From Clostridiales bacterium (GTDB taxonomy: Bacteria > Bacillota > Clostridia > Christensenellales > Aristaeellaceae), in NCBI GenBank assembly GCA_015056415.1, contig SVGJ01000020.1, positions 1 through 38,385 of the forward strand: a DNA stretch of 38,385 nucleotides, given 5' to 3'. Below, one piece after another: positions 15,426-23,808 of this stretch (the first letter of the stretch is position 1; every line of letters starts with the position of its first letter). The notes below the pieces were generated by a model, which saw only the letters and a program-made list of their open reading frames with translations, was not told where the DNA came from and made no database searches. Both the position numbers and the translations under genes were made by a program.

Positions 15426-16999
15426 GATTGAAAGTCCTCCTCACGCCTGACCGAGGGGATCAGGTTATACACAGCCAGGTTCACCGCCGCGCACACCACA
15501 AAAACCATCACGCCAATGACCGCCGCCAGCCTGTAATTGCCGTCTGTCACGGTCATCTTGTACAGCCAGGTGATGAGCAGGTCGGTGGCGCCGGCGTTGC
15601 CCGCCATGTCCAGGCTCAGCGGCTTGCCCTGGGAGAGCAGGAAGATCACGTTGAAATTGTTGATGTTCCCGGTAAAGCTCGTCAGCAGATACGGCCCGGT
15701 GATGAAGAGCATATACGGCAGGGTGATGTGCGTATAGGCCTGCAGGGCGCTGGCGCCATCGATACGGGCCGCCTCATACAGGTCGGCGGGGATGTTTATC
15801 AATATGCCCGTGGCGATGAGCATCACATACGGCACGCCGATCCAAACGTTGATAAGAATGATGGTCACCCTGGCCCACAGGGGATCCGTCCAGAAGGGCA
15901 GCGGCTGGGCGATCCATCCCCAATCCATCAGAAGCCCGTTGATCAGCCCGTCCGCCGCGAAGAGCTTGGATACATACAAAAGCGAAACAAACTGGGGTAC
16001 CGCGATGGTGGTCACCAGCAGGGTGCGCCACATTTTTTTCAGGCGCACACCTTTTTTGTTGATCAGGATAGCCATCAGCATACCCAGGAAATAATTCAGG
16101 AATGTGGCGAAAACGGCCCAGATCAGCGTCCACACCAGTACCTGGCGGAAGGTGCCGGCATAGGAGGGCGTATGCACGGCAGTCACGCCTGAGGCCGTGA
16201 AGCCCGCCTGCCCGCCGGAAGAGACCACCTCAATGCGCCAGGCGTCCTCCTGCTGCGTGATGGCAAAATCCGCGTCGCCGCCACGGGTCAGCGCCGCCGC
16301 GGAGCGCGCGCCGGCATGGTCGCCGGTGGCGACGGCGAACGCGTCGCCGTTGCGGGCGGTGATGGTCAGCGTGGTGACCTCCTCCGTCTGGGAGGTGATG
16401 GTGAAGCTCACCGGGCTTTCGCCGCCGGCGAGCATCCGGGCAAAGTTCTCCCCACCCACCCAGGTGAACAGCTTGCCCGGGGGCTGGTGAGCGTGATCAT
16501 AATTGGTGAAGGCCACCAGCACCATGAAAATAATGGGCAGAATGGTGAACAGCGTCACTCCCAGGACAGGCAGCGCCAGAAGCGTTTTGTGGAACTGCTC
16601 ATCCAGGAGGGAATGCACGTCCTCCCGGGCAGTTTTGAGCCTGCCCCCGCAGGCAAGGAGCTCCTGGCTGACGCGGTTCTGCCGGATATTGAGATACCAC
16701 GTATACAGGTACGCCGCGATGAAAAAGACCGTCAGCACACCGTAGAGCAGGATCAGAAAGGAGTTATCGCCATACACGGTGACCCGGTCCACCCGGGTGG
16801 TCTCCGCCGTGCCCAGGGTGCGCAGCGCCAGCAGATAATCCACCCCGAACAGCCACATATACAGCCAGAAGACCACCTGGAAACCCAGGAACATCAGCCC
16901 CCGCAGCCATTGCCCCCGGGCCATGGAGCCAACCCCCATCACCACATAGGATACGCGGGTCTTCCAGTCCCCGTGGATGAATGTGCGGATCAGCCCCAT
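15422..16999 (-). CDS. Carbohydrate ABC transporter permease, MalF type, with a large loop insertion
   Basis: A 525-residue permease. Helices lie at about 33-57 and 80-104, then 141-165, and the core transport domain starts near 288 (VLVWTLIWAVFATFLNYFLG). The EAA coupling loop is YEAARIDGASALQAYTHITLP (about 408-428). Between ENFARML (to 190) and TFRQVLVW (from 283) there are about 90 residues of Thr/Ala/Gly-rich beta-like sequence, where Gram-positive MalF-type permeases usually have a short link. This would form an external domain in the position of the E. coli MalF P2 loop. GGGAGGTG precedes the ATG. The gene starts 4 bp after the binding-protein stop. Confidence 0.92.
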   Translation of the reverse strand: MGLIRTFIHGDWKTRVSYVVMGVGSMARGQWLRGLMFLGFQVVFWLYMWLFGVDYLLALRTLGTAETTRVDRVTVYGDNSFLILLYGVLTVFFIAAYLYTWYLNIRQNRVSQELLACGGRLKTAREDVHSLLDEQFHKTLLALPVLGVTLFTILPIIFMVLVAFTNYDHAHQPPGKLFTWVGGENFARMLAGGESPVSFTITSQTEEVTTLTITARNGDAFAVATGDHAGARSAAALTRGGDADFAITQQEDAWRIEVVSSGGQAGFTASGVTAVHTPSYAGTFRQVLVWTLIWAVFATFLNYFLGMLMAILINKKGVRLKKMWRTLLVTTIAVPQFVSLLYVSKLFAADGLINGLLMDWGWIAQPLPFWTDPLWARVTIILINVWIGVPYVMLIATGILINIPADLYEAARIDGASALQAYTHITLPYMLFITGPYLLTSFTGNINNFNVIFLLSQGKPLSLDMAGNAGATDLLITWLYKMTVTDGNYRLAAVIGVMVFVVCAAVNLAVYNLIPSVRREEDFQS

Positions 17000-17003
17000 G
17001 TCC

Positions 17004-18203
17004 TCACCTCCCGGCGTTTACTGAAACATAGCTGCCCGCGGCGGCCTGGAAAGACACCAGCACCTGCATGAGCTGCTCATCGGAATAGTCATCATAGCGG
17101 CCGGCCAGCACATCATCCCCCAGGGCGCCGGCCAGAGTCCAGTATTCATTGGGATATTGCCCCTGCACCACGCTATGGGCCATCTGCCGGCGCAGCGCCG
17201 CAAGGGCGGCGTTGTCCCGCGTGGCGGATTGTGCCTCCAGATTGCTGGGCCCCCACTGGATGCCCTCGTCCTGATAGCGCATGAGCTGCGCCTCGCCGGA
17301 GGTCAGCCAGGCGGCCAGAGCGTCGCAGGCGGCAAGCTTGCCGGCGTCCGTCTGGGGCTTGACCCCCAGCAGCTTATAGCCGGAAAATCCTCCCAGCTGC
17401 CAGCCCTCCACCGTGGGCAGGGGCGCCGCGGCATAGTTCCCCCCCAGCATGGCCTGCACCACCGCCTGATCCCACACGCCGCCCACCAGCGCGGCCATGT
17501 TGGTGGCGTTGGACGCGCTGGAGCCGTTCACAAAGGCAGGATGCCCCGCCAGCTCGATCATCGCCCGCAGCGCGCGCACCCCCGCCTCCGACGCATAGGA
17601 GCACGCCATGGTGGTTATGCGGCCCTGGGCATCCGTCCCGTAGCGCAGCTCAGCCCCCGCGCCAAAGAAGAACGCGGGCTGATACCAGCCGGAATTGATC
17701 TCCATATAGAAACGCTTTCCCGCCCGCAGGCAATCCTCCAGGATGCTCTCCAGCCGGGTGGGATCGGTGATGACAGACCTGTCATAATACAGAAAGTACC
17801 CATTATCAGCTGTCATGGGCAGCGCGTAGAGCACCCCGCCCAGCGAGGCCGCCTCCACCGCGCCGGGATCATTCTCCCGCCGGATGCGTTCAGCCTGGGC
17901 AGGCTCCACCTCCACCAGCGCGTCCGAAATCACCAGCCGCGCCAGCTGATCCTGGGCAAACCCATACAGATCCGCTCCGCTTTCCACATCGGTAAGGATA
18001 TGATTGGCCGCGTCGCCCTCGCCCACGGGCTCCACCACCACGGTATACCCGGCATACTCCGGGCGGGCGGCCATGAAGGCCTCCGCCTGCCTGCGGGTGA
18101 ATTCCACGGTGTTTTCCGCCACCCAGACGCGGATCTCGTTTTCCCGGGGCGCGGCGCACCCTGTCATGAGCAGCGCCGAAAGCACGGCAAGGAACCTCTT
18201 CAC
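17004..18203 (-). CDS. Sugar ABC transporter solute-binding lipoprotein
   Basis: A 399-residue extracellular binding protein of the maltose/multi-sugar type. The start is a GTG at 18203, supported by GGGGAGGTG and by the lipoprotein signal that begins there (VKRFLAVLSALLMTGC, with lipobox LMTGC). The mature part has IRVWVAENTVEFTRRQAEAFMA, the domain-closure region LYALPMTADNGYFLYYDRSV and a C-terminal SGEAQLMRYQDEGIQWGPSN, all as in SBP_bac_1 proteins. It is the first gene of the binding protein / MalF / MalG operon. I could not find a convincing promoter for it. Confidence 0.9.
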   Translation of the reverse strand: MKRFLAVLSALLMTGCAAPRENEIRVWVAENTVEFTRRQAEAFMAARPEYAGYTVVVEPVGEGDAANHILTDVESGADLYGFAQDQLARLVISDALVEVEPAQAERIRRENDPGAVEAASLGGVLYALPMTADNGYFLYYDRSVITDPTRLESILEDCLRAGKRFYMEINSGWYQPAFFFGAGAELRYGTDAQGRITTMACSYASEAGVRALRAMIELAGHPAFVNGSSASNATNMAALVGGVWDQAVVQAMLGGNYAAAPLPTVEGWQLGGFSGYKLLGVKPQTDAGKLAACDALAAWLTSGEAQLMRYQDEGIQWGPSNLEAQSATRDNAALAALRRQMAHSVVQGQYPNEYWTLAGALGDDVLAGRYDDYSDEQLMQVLVSFQAAAGSYVSVNAGR

Positions 18204-18302
18204 ACCCGCACCTCCCCTTGATCGCACAGCTACACTTTGCCCGGGTGAATGCTTCCCTATGCACAAAAAAGGCACGGCTGATCTCCACGCCGCATTTACG
18301 TA

Positions 18303-18330
18303 TTGCTTTTTTTCTTTTTTCCGCTATGAT
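18303..18330 (+). promoter_or_regulatory. Probable promoter of the beta-helix gene
   Basis: TTGCTT (18303-18308), a 16-bp T-rich spacer and TATGAT (18325-18330). The leader is about 53 nt. Confidence 0.6.
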
Positions 18331-18389
18331 ATTGGTATCGGCTGTTCGTTTCAAAAAACCAATACACATCATCAAGGGGGCTGTATCAA

Positions 18390-20330
18390 ATGGACCGTGA
18401 TCTGAACGCTCGTCTGCCGGATGGCACGATGTTTGAATTCTGGGAAAAGGAATGCGTATGGGAGCGCACGCTGTATGTGGACTGCGGCAACCCCGCCGCC
18501 TCGGACGGCAATGACGGCAGCGAAGCGGCTCCCTTCAAAACCATCAGCGCCGCCGCCCGCGCCGCCACGCCGGGCACCCGCGTGCGCATCCACGCCGGCC
18601 TGTACCGCGAATGCGTGCAGCCCGTCATGGGCGGCACCGACGCGGAACACATGATCTCCTACGAGGCATATGGCGATGGCGATGTGATCCTCCGCGCCTC
18701 GGAAGAGGTGACGGATTTCGCGCCCAGCACCGGCTGGCTGCTCAGCAGGGGCAAGCCGCTGGATCTGGATCTTTCCGGCGTCAGCGTGTGGGAGCACGCG
18801 CTGGATCCGGATATGTTCCGGGGCTATAACCCCTTCTGCGCCAATAACCTCATCCATGACCGGCTGTTCATCGAATACGCGAAAACGGATATGCTCCCCT
18901 ACCTGAACCGCCGGGGCTGCGTTTTTGTGGACGGCACGCCCCTGAAGCAGGTGGCGCTGTATAACCACATGGCCGATGAGGAAAACACCTACTGGGTGGA
19001 GGCCAACGGCCAGAAGCTCCACTTCCGTCTCAAGGATGGCGACAAGCCGGAGAACCACCGTATCGAGATCACCGTGCGCGAGCAGTGCTTCGCGCCCCGG
19101 AAGTCTTTCCTGAGCTATATCCGGGTCAAGGGCCTGATCTGCGAGCACGCTGCCACCGGCGCTCCGGTTCCCCAGCGCGGCGCCATCTCCTGCGGACGGG
19201 GCCACCACTGGATCATTGAGGACTGCCAGGTGAACTGGGCCAACACCCTGGCCATCGACATCGGCAACGAGTGCTGGCACCGCGAGGTGCTGCCCGGCCA
19301 GCAGATCGGCTATACGGTGATCCGCAACTGCGCCATCCGGGATGCGGGCGTGTGCGGCATCGCCGGCCTGTATGCCGTGCACGTGCTGGTGGAGGGCTGC
19401 GAGATCACCGGCACCGGCTGGCAGCACATGGAGCTGAGCTGGGAGGCCGCCGGCATCAAGCTGCACGATACGGTGAACAGCCTTTTCCGCAACAATGTGA
19501 TCCGCCACACCTATTGGGCCGACCATCTCTGGCTGGACTGCAACAACGTGAACACCCGCATTACCGGCAATGTGTTCATGGACGGCGTCCACCAGCGCGA
19601 GGCCATCTTCATCGAGTGCACCCGCGACGGCGTGAACCTGATCGACAACAACATCATCTGGGGCGTTGACGGCCGGTTCGACCCCGCGGCCATCCCCGTG
19701 GAGCCCGGCTCCACCGGCTGGTACAAGATGGTGGAAGGCGACGCCGTGAACGGCTACGGCATCTACTGCGAGGGTACCGACCGCCTGCAGATCATGCACA
19801 ACCTCATCGGCGAATGCCGCTACGGCGGATATTACGCCAAGCCCGTTGGCTTCCGCATGGGCGCCCATGGCAACGACAGGGGCGGCACCTCCCGCAAGGC
19901 CAATATCCGCAACAACATCTTCTACAACTGCGGCGAATCCGCCGTCACCTTCCCCACGGAGGATAATCAGGCCGAGGGCAACCTGTACGTGGGCATGACC
20001 GGCGGCTATCTGCGGGTGATGTATCCCGCGCCCGAGGTCTGCCTGCATCTGGCGGCATGGCAGGAATTCTGCGGCTTTGACATGACAGGGCAGAACGCCT
20101 GGTTCGACATCGCCATGGAGGAGGGCAAGCTCCGCTTCGCTCCCACCAGCCGCCGCCAGCCCCTCCTGCCCGACGGCATGAAGAAGCTGCCCTATATCAC
20201 CGACCCCGCCGCCGTTGGCCAGGTGGCGCCCGTGGCCATGGCCAACACGGATTTCTACGGCAACGACCGCGCCGGCAAGCCTGTGCTGCCCGGCCCGTTC
20301 ACCGATATCAGCGGCGACTGCCCCTGGTGA
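18390..20330 (+). CDS. Cytoplasmic right-handed parallel beta-helix protein, likely glycan-active
   Basis: This 646-residue protein has no signal peptide. It opens with LYVDCGNPAASDGNDGSEAA and PFKTISAAARAATPGTRVRI, the start typical of DUF1565/beta-helix glycan enzymes. It continues with many short beta-helix rungs rich in N-N-x-I and C-x-I patterns (VIRNCAIRDAGVCGIAG, LFRNNVIRHTYWADHLWLDC, ITGNVFMDG, LIDNNIIWG, NIRNNIFYNCG). Such folds occur in polysaccharide lyases and several glycosidase families; the exact activity is unknown. AAGGGGG lies about 9-10 nt before the ATG. Its position between an importer and a rhamnosidase, and the lack of a secretion signal, suggest it cuts imported oligosaccharides. 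Confidence 0.85.
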   Translation: MDRDLNARLPDGTMFEFWEKECVWERTLYVDCGNPAASDGNDGSEAAPFKTISAAARAATPGTRVRIHAGLYRECVQPVMGGTDAEHMISYEAYGDGDVILRASEEVTDFAPSTGWLLSRGKPLDLDLSGVSVWEHALDPDMFRGYNPFCANNLIHDRLFIEYAKTDMLPYLNRRGCVFVDGTPLKQVALYNHMADEENTYWVEANGQKLHFRLKDGDKPENHRIEITVREQCFAPRKSFLSYIRVKGLICEHAATGAPVPQRGAISCGRGHHWIIEDCQVNWANTLAIDIGNECWHREVLPGQQIGYTVIRNCAIRDAGVCGIAGLYAVHVLVEGCEITGTGWQHMELSWEAAGIKLHDTVNSLFRNNVIRHTYWADHLWLDCNNVNTRITGNVFMDGVHQREAIFIECTRDGVNLIDNNIIWGVDGRFDPAAIPVEPGSTGWYKMVEGDAVNGYGIYCEGTDRLQIMHNLIGECRYGGYYAKPVGFRMGAHGNDRGGTSRKANIRNNIFYNCGESAVTFPTEDNQAEGNLYVGMTGGYLRVMYPAPEVCLHLAAWQEFCGFDMTGQNAWFDIAMEEGKLRFAPTSRRQPLLPDGMKKLPYITDPAAVGQVAPVAMANTDFYGNDRAGKPVLPGPFTDISGDCPW

Positions 20331-20340
20331 TGGCACAACA

Positions 20341-20369
20341 AAAGAGCCTGCGATCCGCAGGCTCTTTTT
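20341..20369. terminator. Bidirectional terminator between the beta-helix and rhamnosidase genes
   Basis: The perfect 11-bp stem AAAGAGCCTGC (20341-20351) / GCAGGCTCTTT (20357-20367) has a 5-nt loop and a plus-strand T-run, with an A-rich left side giving T-rich sequence on the minus strand. The flanking genes are convergent. Confidence 0.9.
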
Positions 20370-20372
20370 GAT

Positions 20373-22907
20373 TTACCAATCGAAGCAATGCTTGCCGCTG
20401 CTCACGGCCAGGGGCGCGTCCCTCCCGGGCAGATATACCGTAGCGGTGCAGCCGGCGGGAACGGCGATCTCCCAGTGCACACGGCCCGCCCTCCGCGTCC
20501 AGCGGCTGCCGACGACGCCCCGCACCGTGCGCAGCTGCGCGGAGGCATCGGGGGCGTTCGCCGGGATGGAAGGGCGGAAAATGATATTCCGCCAGCCGGG
20601 AGCGGCTTCGTCCGGCAGGATGCCCGCCAGGTGCTTGTAGAGGCTCACCACGGCGCTGCCGTTCATGGGATGGCTCATGGAGGCCATCTCTGCCATGAAG
20701 TCGTTATCGCCCAGCTTCTCCCAGCGCTCCCAAACGGTGGTGGCGCCGTTGTGCAGCATGAAACCCCAGCTGGGGTATTCCGTCTGGCTCAGCAGGTGCC
20801 AGGCCAGATCGCTTTCGCCATAGCGGAAGAGCACCTCAATGGCAAAGCGGGTGCAGATATTGCCCGTGCTCAGGTGACCGCCCTGACGGCGGATATCCTC
20901 GCACAGGTTTCGCAGCACCCCGGGGATGTGCTTTTCCTCCACCAGGCCGAAGTGCAGGGCCAGGATATTGGCAGCCTGGGAGCCCGCGCCGTAGTATTCC
21001 CCTTCGGGGTGGAAGAAGGCCCGGTTGAAATCCTCGCGGACTTTGGCGGCGGTATCCAGCCAGATCCGCTCGTCCTCCCCGCGCTCCAGGGCACGGGCCA
21101 TTTTCGCCATGAGCGTACAATCGAAATAGAGGAAGCCTGTGCTCATCAACAGGGGCGGGGTGATCACGGAAAGCGCGCCGCCGCCGGTGGAGCCGTGATC
21201 GGTACCGGCAACGGGGGCTGCCCAGTCGCCCATGGACGAGAAGCGGACGACGCCCTCGTGGGTGTTGCGCAGAAGGTAGTGCACCCAGCGGCCATTGGCC
21301 TGGTAATTCTCCTCCAGAATGCGCCTGTCGCCGTAGTGGAGATACAGGTTCCAGGGCAGCATCAGGAAGCAGCTGCTGACGGGATCCGCCGGGCGGAAGC
21401 CGTAGCGCAGGAAGGGAGCGGTGTCCGTAATGGCGCCGGTGACCCTGCCCTGGGTATCGCGGATATCCCTCAGCCACTTGGCGTAGAACTGATACAGCCG
21501 GAAGCCGTACATGGCGCCCTCGTTGCGGACGGTCATATCGTTGAGCCAGCCCAGGCGCTCGTCACGCTGGGGGCAATCGGTGGGCACGCCGTGGAGGTTG
21601 CTCTCCTCCGTCTGCCGCACCATATCGTAGAATCCCTGCACAATTGGGTGACTTGTGTGGAAATCGCCGGTGCTCTCCACCCCGGAGCGAACGACACAGC
21701 CGGTGAACATCCCCGCCTCCGGCTTGCTCTTCAGGCCGGAGATCTGGGCATACCGGAAGCCATGATAGGTGAAGCGGGGCTCCCACTCCTCCACGCCTTC
21801 GCCCTTGAAAATGTAGGTGTCCACAGGATTTGCCCGTCGCAGGCTGGTGGTATCCACGCTGCCGTCGGGGCGGATCATCTCCGCGGGCCTGATGGTGACG
21901 CGCTCACCCGCCCGACCGGCAAGGCGGAGCCTCACCCAGCCGGCCATGTTCTTGCCGAAGTCCAGGGTCCATTCGCCGCCGGGGGCAGGGATAATCTCCT
22001 GAACGAGGACTTCCCTCACCACCCGGATGGGCTCCAGCAGCTGGGAGCGCACAACGCCCTCCGGCGGCTCTTTCTCCACGGTGAAGGCCCAGGCGCTGTC
22101 GTCATAGCCGGGGGAATCCCAGCCGGCCTTCTCCAGGCGCGCGTCGTATATCTCGCCGTTGTAGATGCTGTTGTAGACCACCGGCCCATCGGTGCAGCAG
22201 CGCCAGTCATCCGGGCTGGAATACAACCATTCCACCTGACCGTCCTCGTACTCCAGCATGATCTGCAGGGCAAAGAGGCTGTCGCCCCAGCCCACGCCGT
22301 CCTCGGCCTCCCGCAAAGAGCGCCAGCCCAGGCCGGTCATGACGCCCATGGCGTTGGCGCCCTCACGCACCAGGGCGGTGATATCGTAGGTGGCGTAGTA
22401 GAGGGATTTGTCATAATCCGCGAAGACGTTGTTCAGCACAGCGTCGGAGGGCTTGCGTCCGTTCACCGTCAGCACGTTGTAGTTGGGCGAGGCCACAAAG
22501 GCCGTTGCCGCGGTCACAGGCTTCTTCGCCGTCCACTCATGGCGGTACAGGTAGCACTTGGCGTCGATGCGGATGCCGCCCACCCACCGTCCCTGCCAGG
22601 GATCCTCCGGCAGAAGGCCCATGGTGAAGCGCGCCTCCCCGGAAACATATTCCTGACCATCCGCGCGCAGGGCGACCTGCCACAGATAGGCACGGCCGCT
22701 GCGCAGAGGCGCTCCGGCATAGACCACACGGCCCTCATCGGGCATGAAGCCGCTGTCCCACAGGAGCGCATCGCTTCCTGCCTGGCGCAGGGTCACCCGG
22801 GCAGAGCCGGAGCCGGTCTGGCCATCGGCGTGCCAGAGCAGCAGGGGCGCTGCGCTGTCCACCCCGGAGGGTTCCAGCATATATTCGCATAGCAGATGAA
22901 TGGTCAT
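20373..22907 (-). CDS. Alpha-L-rhamnosidase, glycoside hydrolase family 78
   Basis: GH78 enzymes release terminal alpha-L-rhamnose from pectins, glycosides and other glycans by inversion. The protein is 844 residues with no signal peptide, so it is cytoplasmic. Order: an N-terminal fibronectin-like domain (about 1-100), a beta-sandwich (WTAKKPVTAATAFVASPNY...), a second sandwich region (EWTLDFGKNMAGWVRL), the (alpha/alpha)6 barrel with the family signature VPTDCPQRDERLGWLNDM (general acid region, Glu near 450), the later TTVWERWE (base region) and GSAVVSLYKHLAGILPDEAAPGW, and a C-terminal beta domain. The start at 22907 is chosen for GAAGGGC and homology. It follows the lyxose isomerase gene by 13 bp, in one operon. 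Confidence 0.93.
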   Translation of the reverse strand: MTIHLLCEYMLEPSGVDSAAPLLLWHADGQTGSGSARVTLRQAGSDALLWDSGFMPDEGRVVYAGAPLRSGRAYLWQVALRADGQEYVSGEARFTMGLLPEDPWQGRWVGGIRIDAKCYLYRHEWTAKKPVTAATAFVASPNYNVLTVNGRKPSDAVLNNVFADYDKSLYYATYDITALVREGANAMGVMTGLGWRSLREAEDGVGWGDSLFALQIMLEYEDGQVEWLYSSPDDWRCCTDGPVVYNSIYNGEIYDARLEKAGWDSPGYDDSAWAFTVEKEPPEGVVRSQLLEPIRVVREVLVQEIIPAPGGEWTLDFGKNMAGWVRLRLAGRAGERVTIRPAEMIRPDGSVDTTSLRRANPVDTYIFKGEGVEEWEPRFTYHGFRYAQISGLKSKPEAGMFTGCVVRSGVESTGDFHTSHPIVQGFYDMVRQTEESNLHGVPTDCPQRDERLGWLNDMTVRNEGAMYGFRLYQFYAKWLRDIRDTQGRVTGAITDTAPFLRYGFRPADPVSSCFLMLPWNLYLHYGDRRILEENYQANGRWVHYLLRNTHEGVVRFSSMGDWAAPVAGTDHGSTGGGALSVITPPLLMSTGFLYFDCTLMAKMARALERGEDERIWLDTAAKVREDFNRAFFHPEGEYYGAGSQAANILALHFGLVEEKHIPGVLRNLCEDIRRQGGHLSTGNICTRFAIEVLFRYGESDLAWHLLSQTEYPSWGFMLHNGATTVWERWEKLGDNDFMAEMASMSHPMNGSAVVSLYKHLAGILPDEAAPGWRNIIFRPSIPANAPDASAQLRTVRGVVGSRWTRRAGRVHWEIAVPAGCTATVYLPGRDAPLAVSSGKHCFDW

Positions 22908-22920
22908 ATCAGCCCTTCTT

Positions 22921-23604
22921 TCACTCAAGAAGCTGCCCGTATTCGTTGCACAGGGGCATTTCCACAGGCACGTCCTCCTCCACGGGGATGAAGCGGGAGC
23001 GGGGATCCTCGAAGTAATTATCGGTGTGGTCATCATTGATGGAGGAGACCTCCCCCACGATGAGATCGCCGCAGCCGGGCTTGGGCATAAAGAGATGATA
23101 CAGCCCGGGATAGATGGTCATGCTGTTGCCCCGGGTGATCTCCACATCCGTGCCGGCGGGCACATAGCGCTCCATGCCATCGGTCAGGATGCGCACATCC
23201 CCGGTGCGGTCCACGGTGCCATCGGGCAGGGAATTGAACACCCGGATAAGCAGCACGCCGCCGCCGCGGTTGATGATGTCCTCAGTTTTCTGGACGTGGT
23301 AGTGGTTGGGGAGCATCTGTCCTTCCCGCATCATGATGAGCTTCTCCGCGTAAGGGCAGCCGGCGGAACCGTCCGGCAGGCCGTTGCGGATGGTGAACAG
23401 CACCGCGCCCATCTGGCTGAAGTCATCATGGCCGAAGGTGCTCACATCCCAGCCCCGCATGGTTTTGATAATGGTCTGGGCCTCATTTTTGCGGGCCTTC
23501 CACTCCTCCAGGGACCAATCGGCAAACATGGGCAGCGCAAAGCCGCTCGCGGCCAGCAGATCCTTTGCCCAGTGGATGGCGTGTTGAATTTCAGAACGCT
23601 TCAT
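22921..23604 (-). CDS. D-lyxose isomerase (cupin sugar isomerase)
   Basis: This 227-residue cytoplasmic cupin matches the D-lyxose ketol-isomerase family in length and motifs: KLIMMREGQMLPNHYHVQKT and then EDIINRGGG hold the metal ligands His101, His103 and Glu108, with a further His near 170 (YPGLYHLFMPKPG). Family members interconvert D-lyxose/D-xylulose and often D-mannose/D-fructose. Its place in front of a rhamnosidase gene suggests it isomerises a sugar released by this locus, which could be another aldose. GGAGG lies about 12 nt before the ATG, a somewhat long spacing. It is first in the isomerase-GH78 operon with a divergent promoter. Confidence 0.9.
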   Translation of the reverse strand: MKRSEIQHAIHWAKDLLAASGFALPMFADWSLEEWKARKNEAQTIIKTMRGWDVSTFGHDDFSQMGAVLFTIRNGLPDGSAGCPYAEKLIMMREGQMLPNHYHVQKTEDIINRGGGVLLIRVFNSLPDGTVDRTGDVRILTDGMERYVPAGTDVEITRGNSMTIYPGLYHLFMPKPGCGDLIVGEVSSINDDHTDNYFEDPRSRFIPVEEDVPVEMPLCNEYGQLLE

Positions 23605-23666
23605 TTTCTCAGTGTCCTCCGCTTTGTATGATGTGTTTGAATTGACAGGGGCTTTTTGTTGCTTCC

Positions 23667-23696
23667 ATCTTATGATGGCGAACCATATCTTGTCAA
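23667..23696 (-). promoter_or_regulatory. Promoter of the lyxose isomerase-GH78 operon
   Basis: Read on the minus strand: TTGACA (23691-23696), an 18-bp spacer and TAAGAT (23667-23672). The -10 lies inside the small palindrome CCATCTTATGATGG (23665-23678). Confidence 0.7.
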
Positions 23697-23737
23697 TATG
23701 AAAACGGCAAAAAAGTCCCTCCCGGACATATTGACAA
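23690..23737. promoter_or_regulatory. Operator-like inverted repeat covering both divergent -35 elements
   Basis: TTGTCAATATG (23690-23700) and CATATTGACAA (23727-23737) are perfect 11-bp inverted repeats separated by 26 bp. Each half holds the -35 TTGACA of one of the two divergent promoters plus 5 matching flanking bases. This is more identity than the two -35 hexamers require and suggests a binding site for a dimeric regulator. Confidence 0.55.
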
Positions 23738-23759
23738 AATTTGCTGCCTTCGCTACACT
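23731..23759 (+). promoter_or_regulatory. Promoter of the TIM-barrel glycosidase-like gene
   Basis: A consensus -35 TTGACA (23731-23736), a 17-bp spacer and TACACT (23754-23759). Confidence 0.75.
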
Positions 23760-23808
23760 TGAAGCACCTGACCGGAACACAATCACATAGAACAAGGGGG
23801 CTTCAATC

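Noticed and set aside
18372-20336. 654-codon open frame antisense to the beta-helix gene
   Set aside because: It exactly shadows the real gene and its composition is that of a reverse-frame artefact; the plus-strand frame has beta-helix motifs, a promoter and a ribosome binding site.
20388-22892. 834-codon plus-strand frame across the GH78 gene
   Set aside because: It is a reverse-frame shadow of a GH78 enzyme with clear family motifs.
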